52,988 nucleotides of DNA, taken from Cobetia crustatorum (lineage in GTDB: Bacteria; Pseudomonadota; Gammaproteobacteria; Pseudomonadales; Halomonadaceae). The translations under genes were made by a program, and so were the position numbers. Each line of letters begins with the position of its first letter. Position 1 is the first letter of the stretch. The notes beneath the pieces were generated by a model, which ran no database searches, had not been told where the DNA came from, and worked only from the letters and a program-made list of their open reading frames with translations. Location: assembly GCF_000591415.1 (NCBI RefSeq), contig NZ_JEMF01000063.1, positions 1 to 52,988 on the forward strand. Reading direction: 5' to 3'. Positions 43,571-51,440 of this stretch are shown here, one piece after another.

Positions 43571-44182
43571 TTGAACTTTCTTGGTCATGCTCGCTTGAGT
43601 CTGACGGGCAGCGATAACTTCCTGTTTGGCAACCTGATTGCCGATGGCGTGCGTGGTAGTGATCTCAGTGACTGGCCAGCCGAGATAGAAGCGGGCATTC
43701 GATTTCATCGACGCTGTGATGCGGTCATTGATGCGCATCCCGAGACGCGTTGGCTGCTGACGCAGGTGCCCTCTGCGTCGCGCCGTGTGGCAGGTATCGC
43801 GCTGGACATGATGTGGGACCACCTACTGGCAGGTGACATGCAGGACGCTGAGATTGCACGACTCTATCGATTGCTGGCCCGCGAGGATGTGCCATCACGC
43901 CTGGCGCAGTTGATTGAGTGGATTGAGGTGCGTGATGCGCTCAGGCGTTATGGCGAGCTGGAGTTTACGCTAGCGACCATCGCCACCATGGGGAAACGAT
44001 TATCGCGCAATCCTCGAAAACGCGGTGATGACAGGGTAGAGATTGGTGGTTTTGCGGAACGTTTCGACAATCCGTTGGAGGCTCTGACGCCATGGCTGGC
44101 AGACAACCGCGTATTGCTGGAGGACAGCTTCGCGCGGTTGTGGCCGGACATGCTGGCATTGCGCCAGCCGTCCCTTCCATGA
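43571..44182 (+). CDS. acpH: acyl carrier protein phosphodiesterase (AcpH-like)
   Basis: This 203-residue protein is an AcpH family (DUF479) phosphodiesterase, which removes 4'-phosphopantetheine from acyl carrier protein. It begins MNFLGHARLSLTGSDNFLFG, followed by GNLIADGVRG and the FHRRCDAVIDAHP motif, which carry the HD-type metal residues. The start is a TTG at 43571: the conserved MNFL start aligns with it, AGGAG lies nine bases upstream, and no nearby ATG would keep the conserved N-terminus. It is divergent from the SelD fusion gene and convergent with the secretion operon. Confidence 0.9.
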   Translation: MNFLGHARLSLTGSDNFLFGNLIADGVRGSDLSDWPAEIEAGIRFHRRCDAVIDAHPETRWLLTQVPSASRRVAGIALDMMWDHLLAGDMQDAEIARLYRLLAREDVPSRLAQLIEWIEVRDALRRYGELEFTLATIATMGKRLSRNPRKRGDDRVEIGGFAERFDNPLEALTPWLADNRVLLEDSFARLWPDMLALRQPSLP

Positions 44183-44211
44183 TGTCTCACAATGGTTTGC
44201 GGCGCGCGTGA

Positions 44212-45399
44212 TCAACGTAGTTCAAGACGCGTGAACGGACGCAGCAGGTAGGAAAGTACACTGCGTTCACCTGTCTCGATATCTACCGTGGCGATCATGC
44301 CGGGCTTGATCGGCAGTGTTTCACCATTGTGCTCAAGCGTGCTGGTATTGCTGCTGACCAGTACGCGGTAGTAGCTCTCCTCGCCGCGTGGCGTCTCTTC
44401 TTCCAGCGTATCCGAGCTGATGCGCTCCACCTTGCCTTTCAATGTCCCGTAGACGGCATAGTCATAGGCGCTGATGCGAATGGTGGCCGGCATGTCAGGC
44501 GCGATGAAGGCAACATCCTGCGGACGAATGCGCGTCTCGAAGACCAGGGTGTCTTCCAGCGGCGTGATCTGCATGATCTCTTCACCCGGTGGGATGACAC
44601 CGCCACGGGTGGTGATCGAGATGTTGTTGACGATACCGCGCACCGGCGACAGCAGACGTGTACGGTCCAGCTGGTCGCGTCGCTGCACGGTGGTTTCCTC
44701 CAGCGCTGCCAACTCTGACTTCTTGTCGGCAAGCTCAGCGTAGGCGTCCTGCAGGTAGGTATTGCGGATCTCGGCCTGGCGTCCCTTGAGCTCGGCGATC
44801 TCACGATCCAGCTTGAGCATTTCCATCTCGCCGACGGCGCGACGTTTCACGAGGGGACGAATCACGGCGAGCTGACGCTGGGCAGCATTGATTTCCTTGC
44901 TGACAGCATCCAGAGCGCTATCGCGACGTTTGCGGCGGGCGGTGAACAGTTCACGCTCAGTAGTTGTTAGTGCAGTATTTTCTCTGACCTGCTCAGAAAA
45001 CTCGATATTCGATTTGTCCAGCACCTCGGCTTCCAGTCGGCCGATGGTCGCTCGCAGGGCCTGTGCCTGGCTGAGTGATTCCATATAAGCCGAGCGGAAG
45101 CGCGTCTCATCGATGAGTGCCAGCATCTGGCCTGCCTCGACGATTTCGCCTTCATTGACGCGTATCTCATCGAGAATGCCGCCTTCGAGGCTCTGGATGG
45201 TCTGCTGGCGGGAGGAGGGGATGACCTTGGCCTCACCGCGTGCAACCTCGTTGACCTCGGCCCAGCTGGCCCAGCCGACAAAGAGTGCGATGACCAGTAA
45301 GCTGGCCCATAGCAGTGGGCGTGACCAGTGACTCTCGAGACGCTGATCAGGTGTGCCCAGTTCACGTTTGAGTTGTTCAGGATCGAAGCGCTGGCTCAT
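44212..45399 (-). CDS. type I secretion periplasmic adaptor (HlyD family)
   Basis: This 395-residue membrane fusion protein has one N-terminal membrane anchor (LLWASLLVIALFVGWASW, about residues 28-45), a barrel-sandwich half (ARGEAKVIPSSRQQTIQSLE, GGILDEIRVNEGEIVEAGQ), a long coiled-coil (about 130-260) and the return half (LSPVRGIVNNISITTRGGVI). The C-terminal PIKPGMIATVDIETGERSVL is the HlyD family signature. It bridges the ABC transporter and the outer-membrane channel. The start overlaps the ABC transporter gene by four bases. Confidence 0.93.
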   Translation of the reverse strand: MSQRFDPEQLKRELGTPDQRLESHWSRPLLWASLLVIALFVGWASWAEVNEVARGEAKVIPSSRQQTIQSLEGGILDEIRVNEGEIVEAGQMLALIDETRFRSAYMESLSQAQALRATIGRLEAEVLDKSNIEFSEQVRENTALTTTERELFTARRKRRDSALDAVSKEINAAQRQLAVIRPLVKRRAVGEMEMLKLDREIAELKGRQAEIRNTYLQDAYAELADKKSELAALEETTVQRRDQLDRTRLLSPVRGIVNNISITTRGGVIPPGEEIMQITPLEDTLVFETRIRPQDVAFIAPDMPATIRISAYDYAVYGTLKGKVERISSDTLEEETPRGEESYYRVLVSSNTSTLEHNGETLPIKPGMIATVDIETGERSVLSYLLRPFTRLELR

Positions 45400-47660
45400 G
45401 AGGCCTCCTGACGAGAAGCGGAGGGCTTGGCGTCAGCAGATTGCTGCTTGGCCATGATTTGATCCAGCGGGCCATCCATGATGCGTTTACCGTGACGTAA
45501 TACGACGGCGCGGCCGACCCAACTCAGCAATGCCTTGCGATGTGTGGCAAGCACCAGCGTGCGTCCTTCAAGCCACGGTGCGAGAGTCTTGATGACGTGC
45601 AGTTCAGTGGCTTGATCAAGCGAGGCGGTGGGTTCGTCCATCAGCACCACGCTCGGGTCTTGCAGCACCAGCCGTGCGAGGCCAAGGCTCTGACGCTGGC
45701 CGCCGGAGAGGCTGTAGCGATCGTGCAGCATCATGTCGAGGCCCAACGGATGGCGGCGGACGTGGTCGCCCAGGCCGGTCATCTCGATGACTTCAAGCAG
45801 GCGACTATCACTGATATCTCGACCATCGATGCACAGATTGTCGCGCAGGGTGCCACTGAACAGGCTGATGTCCTGTGGGAGATAACCGATGGCGCGCTGG
45901 CGGTCGACCGGATCAATCTGCGTCAGAGACAGATTGTCCAGCGTCAGCTCACCAGCGGTCGGGGTGAAGTAACCCGCCAGTAACCTCAGCAAGGTACTCT
46001 TGCCAGCACCGTTGCCGCCCAGCAGCGCGATGTGTTCGCCGGCCGCGATGTTCAGACGATCCAGCGCCAATGCTTCAGGCGCTTCCTCGTCATAACGCCA
46101 ATGCACGTTCTCGGCCTGATAACGGCCATGGGCATTGGCCAGACGCGCAAAACGTCGGTCAGCCGGACGCTCGATATCCGTGTCTATCAAGTTGTCGAGT
46201 CCCTCCTTGGCTACCTTGACGTGCTGCCAGCGACTCAGGAGTGCGCTGATCTGAAGAGTCGGGCCGATAGCACGGGACGAAAGGATGGAGCAGGCGATCA
46301 AGGCACCGACACTCAACTCGCCGGCCATGATCAGATAGACACCGCCAATGATCACACCCACGTAAGCTAGCTGCTGCATGCCGGTGCCCCAACTGGTCAG
46401 CCAGGCCACGGCATGGCGGAAGGTGACGCCGCGATGTGTCTGCTCTGAAGTGAGGCGTTGCCACTGACGGGTGGCATGACCCTCTGCTCGGCAAGCCTTC
46501 AGATTCTCGAGATTGTCCAACGTCTCCAGCAGCACGCCATTCTTGACCGCCGATTCACGCATGCCTTCCCGCGACAGGCGCGCTAGCCACGGCTGGGCCA
46601 GCAAGACCGGGATCAGCATCAGTACAATGGCGACGATCGGCACCCAAACCACCGGCCCGCCCAGCAGGGCGATCAGCCCAAGAAACAGCAGGGCAAAGGG
46701 GAGGTCACCACAGGCCCCGAGAGTCGAGGCGGTGAAGAATTCACGAATCGCATCGAAGTCGCGAATCTGGCTGGTCATTGCACCGGTAGAGCGTGGCTTG
46801 GAGGCCAGCCGCATCTGCACGGTATGACGGAAGATATGATCGTTGAGCTCGAGATCGATCTGTTTGCCGGAGTTCTCGATCAATTGGGCGCGTAGCGCAC
46901 GCAGCAACGCCTCCAGTCCAATGGCCAGCATGACGCCGATGGCCAGTGCCCACAGGGTATCGACAGCGCCTGTTGGTACGACACGATCATAGACCTGCAT
47001 GGCGAACAGGGCGGTCGCGACGGCGAGTAGCGCGGCGAGCGACGATGACAGCGCCACCTCGACAAATACGCGCCAGTGCCTTTTGAGGCGTGAGGTCAGC
47101 CAGTGGCCCTGAGTTGCTTGGCTATAGCCTTCGGCACGATCCAACGAGATCTCGCCATGGGCAAAGAGTGCCATGCCAGCGTAATGTGAGGTCAGCTTGC
47201 TCAAGGGCTCCCAATACTCGCCTCCCGAGAATGGGTCCAATAGCTTGAGGGCAGGGCCAGTGCTCGATGCAGGCGTTGGAGTCTCGCCGTCGTCTACTCG
47301 AGGCGAATGTGCATCATCGGGATCCTGTGGCGTTTCGGGCTTGTCGAATTGATGCTTTTCGTCGTGGGCGAGCAGTACGCGACTGCTGCCGTCTTCCATC
47401 AAGATGACACACGGCAGCAGGCTGCCGGGAATCTCTTCGAGTGGCGCGGTGCTCAGGCGGGCAGCAATTCCCTGACGTGAGAGCGCTTGTTCGAGGTTCT
47501 GTGGCGCTAGCCGTCCACCAGTGAGCGGCATGCCGTGGCAGAGCCGTTCGATATCGATGCCGTGACCCTGCATGCGCAGCAGCTGCCTGACGCTTTCGAG
47601 AAGAGAGTCTGGCGCATCGGTGACCCGTGCTGTTGATGATGTCTGCGCAGTGACTGTCAT
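45396..47660 (-). CDS. type I secretion ABC transporter (LapB/RTX type, C39-like N-terminus)
   Basis: This 754-residue transporter has an N-terminal C39-peptidase-like domain (SLLESVRQLLRMQGHGIDIE) without the catalytic cysteine, so it recognises but does not cut its substrate, as in RTX exporters. Then come six membrane segments (from about 195) and the ATPase: ALLGGNGAGKSTLLRLLAG (Walker A), YSLSGGQRQSLGLARLVL (signature), VVLMDEPTASLDQA (Walker B) and VLATHRKALL (switch histidine). An acidic, low-complexity insert (PETPQDPDDAHSPRVDDGET) follows the C39-like part. It overlaps the neighbouring genes by four bases on both sides. Its cargo is most likely the adhesin encoded upstream. Confidence 0.93.
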   Translation of the reverse strand: MTVTAQTSSTARVTDAPDSLLESVRQLLRMQGHGIDIERLCHGMPLTGGRLAPQNLEQALSRQGIAARLSTAPLEEIPGSLLPCVILMEDGSSRVLLAHDEKHQFDKPETPQDPDDAHSPRVDDGETPTPASSTGPALKLLDPFSGGEYWEPLSKLTSHYAGMALFAHGEISLDRAEGYSQATQGHWLTSRLKRHWRVFVEVALSSSLAALLAVATALFAMQVYDRVVPTGAVDTLWALAIGVMLAIGLEALLRALRAQLIENSGKQIDLELNDHIFRHTVQMRLASKPRSTGAMTSQIRDFDAIREFFTASTLGACGDLPFALLFLGLIALLGGPVVWVPIVAIVLMLIPVLLAQPWLARLSREGMRESAVKNGVLLETLDNLENLKACRAEGHATRQWQRLTSEQTHRGVTFRHAVAWLTSWGTGMQQLAYVGVIIGGVYLIMAGELSVGALIACSILSSRAIGPTLQISALLSRWQHVKVAKEGLDNLIDTDIERPADRRFARLANAHGRYQAENVHWRYDEEAPEALALDRLNIAAGEHIALLGGNGAGKSTLLRLLAGYFTPTAGELTLDNLSLTQIDPVDRQRAIGYLPQDISLFSGTLRDNLCIDGRDISDSRLLEVIEMTGLGDHVRRHPLGLDMMLHDRYSLSGGQRQSLGLARLVLQDPSVVLMDEPTASLDQATELHVIKTLAPWLEGRTLVLATHRKALLSWVGRAVVLRHGKRIMDGPLDQIMAKQQSADAKPSASRQEAS

Positions 47661-49024
47661 GGACTGACTCCTGCATTGATCTTCACGTTGGCGTCGTGTC
47701 GTGCAGTTGAACCATTGACCAACGGCAATGCACCGAGTTGGCTGGCAAGGTCGTATTGATCAATCAGCAGCTGTGTATTGAGCTCAATCATCTGGCGGCG
47801 TGCGGTGAAGATTTCCTTCTCGATGGTCAGCAAGTCCTCGATATTGCGCGTGCCGGTGATGAACTGATCGCGATAGCTACTGCGTAGCTGACCACCGCTG
47901 CGGGCCTGTTGATCAAGCGCCTTGATGCGGGCCTCTACGGCAGGTTGGCTGGCAGATAGGCGCTTGATCTGGCGGCGAAGCTCTCGGCCAGTGGCAGCAG
48001 TTTCAAACTCTGCAGCCAGCAGGCGTGCACGGGCGGCATCAGGCTGACGCAGGGGGGTGAGGCCTTGGAAAATCGGAGCCTCGATGCGTAGCCCGATACT
48101 GTTATCCGTCACGATCTCATCGTCGACTTCACGGCGGGCCGTTGAGGCTTCTAGCCGCAACTCGGGCCAACGTTCGGCTTCAGACAGCGACAAGGCATGT
48201 CTTGCTGCTGTCTGCTGACTGGCGTTGCTTCGATAGGCCGGTGCATTGGTGATGGCAGTATCCGTAATGGTGGGATCGCGTTCCAAGTCAGCCACGATAG
48301 GTAGTGCATCAGGGGCTTTAAGCGGCACGTCATCGAAGGAGCGACCACTGAGTATCTCGAGCTCTTGCTTGGCGGTATCAGCGTCTCCTCTGATACGCGC
48401 TAGCCATTCGCGAGCGCTAGCGAGATCAACAGCGGCACGATCAAGCTCAACCCGATCACCGTAGCCAGAGAAAGTACGGTCATTGGCTAATCGCTCCAAA
48501 TCTTCCAGTGAGGTGATGTAATCACGTACGCGACGAATCATGGCGCGACTGGCACCGAGGTTGATATAGGCGGCGATGGCTTTTTGCGCGACTTCCATAC
48601 GCGTTTGATCCAGCCGTTCATGTTCGAGGTCTCGCTCGGCTTCGCGCTGATTGACTTCAGCCTCCACCTGTCCCCAGTCATAGAGCATCTGACTGAGAGT
48701 GATTTGATAACCACTACCACTGAAGTTGTCTTCGGTACCGGCATTGGCCTCGAGACGCGGGAGATATCCATCTTCAGCAATATCAATTTCAGTATTCGCA
48801 GTGCGGATGTTAGCGCGTGCCGAGGCCAGACGAGGGTCTTGCTCGATAACGTTCTCAAGTACTTGTGCCAAAGAACGTGAGGCTTGTTCGTTAGCTGATA
48901 GAGGTGTTGTAAAACCTGCCACCATGACAGTAACGGAGATGGAGAGCGTGAGTGCAGAAAGCCGCGGATAGCGAGGAGGCCCCGACCTCGCTGAAGGTCG
49001 ATGACTGAAAAGGGTGGGCATCAT
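47657..49024 (-). CDS. type I secretion outer-membrane channel (TolC family)
   Basis: This 455-residue TolC-family protein begins with a signal peptide (LSALTLSISVTVMVAGFTTP, cleaved near LSANEQ). The mature part has the two coiled-coil repeats of the family: LENVIEQDPRLASARANIRT with GYLPRLEANAGTEDNFSG and, later, APIFQGLTPLRQPDAARARL followed by DQFITGTRNIEDLLTIEKEI. It supplies the outer-membrane exit of the type I system. It is the first of the three secretion genes and lies 122 bases after the adhesin, separated from it by a UUCG hairpin. Confidence 0.92.
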   Translation of the reverse strand: MMPTLFSHRPSARSGPPRYPRLSALTLSISVTVMVAGFTTPLSANEQASRSLAQVLENVIEQDPRLASARANIRTANTEIDIAEDGYLPRLEANAGTEDNFSGSGYQITLSQMLYDWGQVEAEVNQREAERDLEHERLDQTRMEVAQKAIAAYINLGASRAMIRRVRDYITSLEDLERLANDRTFSGYGDRVELDRAAVDLASAREWLARIRGDADTAKQELEILSGRSFDDVPLKAPDALPIVADLERDPTITDTAITNAPAYRSNASQQTAARHALSLSEAERWPELRLEASTARREVDDEIVTDNSIGLRIEAPIFQGLTPLRQPDAARARLLAAEFETAATGRELRRQIKRLSASQPAVEARIKALDQQARSGGQLRSSYRDQFITGTRNIEDLLTIEKEIFTARRQMIELNTQLLIDQYDLASQLGALPLVNGSTARHDANVKINAGVSP

Positions 49025-49115
49025 GTAGCTCCTTGGCCCCAGGGATCAAGCCCTGAAGATGCGTCGTCCTGACGCTTCATTATGTGGTTCGTGTTTCATA
49101 TGACCCGACCAATAG

Positions 49116-49139
49116 AATGCGCCTCCGAAGAGGCGCATT
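49116..49139 (-). terminator. UUCG-tetraloop hairpin between the adhesin and secretion genes
   Basis: On the minus strand AATGCGCCTC and GAGGCGCATT form a perfect 10-base stem around a TTCG loop (UUCG in RNA, an unusually stable tetraloop). It lies seven bases after the adhesin stop codon and about 90 bases before the TolC-like start. No T-run follows, so it may act as a partial terminator or message stabiliser. Confidence 0.7.
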
Positions 49140-49146
49140 ACAGGGC

Positions 49147-51440
49147 TTAACCGTTACTGGTGTTAACGGTAATGTCTTGGTCGATATACAAGGTGGCGCT
49201 TCCTAGTTCATAAGTATCATAGGTCGTGCCGTTGACGACTTCCGCCCCTGTTGATGTCGCACCGTCAGCCGCTACGGTATCGTCATCATCACCTTCGATA
49301 CGCAGGATATCGTCAACATCGGTGAGGTTGAGCACCGTTGCTTCATCGATAGTCAAGGTGGTACCGGTATCACTGCTAGCACTGATATCCAGTACTTCGA
49401 TGTTGGTCATCAGGTTGGCATCGACACCGGCGACCAGCAGTGTCGTCAGGTCGATACTCTCACCGGTATTATCGAAGCGCACGGCGTCTGTACCTACTCC
49501 TCCATCAATTTCAAACTCGAGAGTGGAGGTCACGATGACATCGTCTCCCTCGCCACCGGTGAAGATATTGCGACCATCGCCACCGAACAGCAGGTCATTA
49601 CCTTGATTGCCGATCAAGGTATCGTCACCGTCCCCACCTCGGAGAAGGTCATTGCCGCTCCCACCTGTGAGAGTGTCATCGCCGGCATAGCCGTAGAGCT
49701 GCACATCAATCAAGGCAGAGCTTTGATCGATGGTATTGCCGGTCGTATCGCCATCAAAGACTGAGTCATCATTACCGTCCAGCACTCCAATGTCAGCCAG
49801 AGATGCCAGGCTTTGTGTTGTGCTGGCGCCATCGGAATCAGTGGCAGTGATGGTGATGGAGTTGAGCACCTCCACATTAGCGATGCCATCGTTTAGCGCT
49901 ATTGTCGATAGCAGTTCATTGATGGCGAGATTGTCGATATCGCCACCGTCCACGGCTGTGATGGTGATGCTGGCTTCGGGAGCCACCAGCCCCAGTAGTC
50001 CCGCACGACTCGTGGTTGTGAACTGCAGTCCCAATTCTGCAGCGAGTTCGCTGTTAGCCGTAAATTCTGGGCCGGTAAGTAATGTGCTCCCCACCTCGAC
50101 ACTCAACAATGGCTCGAAGGTGATCGTGACAGATGCCAGATTTCCGTCAGCATCCGTGACGAATACATCGTTCTGTGAGAAATCGATGAGCCCAAGCGCT
50201 TCGAGCCCAACAAGTCCAAGTAACTTGCTGCTACTGGCGGTGACTTCAGGTGCAGAGTTTGTCGTTGTGTCCGGCTCTGTACCACCTTGGCCATTGAAGG
50301 TGACCTTGCTGCTAGCGGTATCACCGTCGCCATCAGTGACCGTGAAGTTTACATCGGAGCTGATATCACCAAAGACCGTAGAGGAGTTGGCCTCATCAAC
50401 GATTAGCTTGCCTTGCTCAAGCAAACCAGCAATGATTTCTTCATCAGTGGTGCTGTCGGCAACAAGGTCCACTCCTGCCAAGTCAATGTAATGATTGACT
50501 TGGCTTGCATCGTACCCAGAAGAGAATCCACCGCCGGTACTGATGGCGATAATGGTCTTATCCAGGCCAGCATCGTAAGTGATGTGCAAGAAGCTGGTGA
50601 GGTTATTGGCAGCATTGCCGAGACGCCACTCTCCTTGCAACATGCCGGAAAGGTCGATGATATCGCCGCCGGCTCCACTCAGGGGCAGGCTGGTATCAAA
50701 ATCGGTGATGGTGTCGGTCTCGATGCTGCCATCGCTGGTGATTTCATCGCCTGCTTCCCAGCGGAAGACGTCAACCCCAGCGCCGCCGGTAAGTGTATCG
50801 TCACCTGTTCCACCGATGATCAGATCACTACCACCACCGCCATTGAGTATGTCATTTCCTTCTCCACCGCGGAGAATATCTGCCTGTGCGCTGCCGGTGA
50901 TCTCATCGTCGCCAGCGAAGCCATAGAGACGGGCACTGCCGGTTTCTGAGGCTGCAGTCAGTTCTCCTGTACTCTCAGTATCTTCAATGACAGTAGCAGT
51001 GGTGCTGTTGCTACCGCCTAAAACACTCAAGCCAAGCAAACCACTGACATCGGCAGTGTCACTGAGCCCACCACTATCCTTGACTGTGAGAGTTGTTTCG
51101 CCAAGTGCATCAACGTCTATGGTACCATCTGACGTTATGACAACAGTAGCCAAGAATTCATTGAGCACCTGCTGATCAATTATCCCGCCACCCACTTTAT
51201 TTATCGTTAGGGTAGAGGCTCCAATTAAAGTAATAGAACCGATCCCAAGATCAAGTTCGATACCTGTGGTATCAAGCGTGACCATGAGTCCAAGTTCGTC
51301 GGCAAGCTCCTGTGAATAGCCGAGTGTCACATTGGGTGACAATACGTTGAGTCCAAGAAGTGCGGATTTCTCGATCACGACTTCAGTGATGTTATTGTTG
51401 GCGTCACTGACACTCAAGTCTTGAGTGCCTGCCAGGTCAA
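49147..51440 (-). CDS. giant RTX adhesin, C-terminal part (after frameshift)
   Basis: This is the last 760 or so residues of a very large secreted adhesin. It contains two similar modules. Each has Ig/cadherin-like strands (SITITAVDGGDIDNLAINEL; STLTINKVGGGIIDQQVLNE) followed by a calcium-binding RTX block: GGEGNDILNGGGGSDLIIGG (about 50760-50935) and GGDGDDTLIGNQGNDLLFGG (about 49540-49700). Between them lies a type I secretion target domain of the VCA0849 kind (FRWEAGDEITSDGSIETDTI). The open frame begins formally at a downstream ATG (51417), but the sequence joins the fragment at 51414-52988 once one base is added near 51440. The protein ends SATLYIDQDITVNTSNG. The three secretion genes follow on the same strand. 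Confidence 0.87.

Noticed and set aside
46390-46400. ACTGGTCAG string as a second RutR-type half site
   Set aside because: It lies inside the ABC transporter coding region and lacks the partner half.
49147-51417. Separate adhesin gene starting at the ATG at 51417
   Set aside because: The start lies in the middle of an Ig-like module, and the preceding residues in the same frame complete that module. It is the continuation of the broken larger gene.
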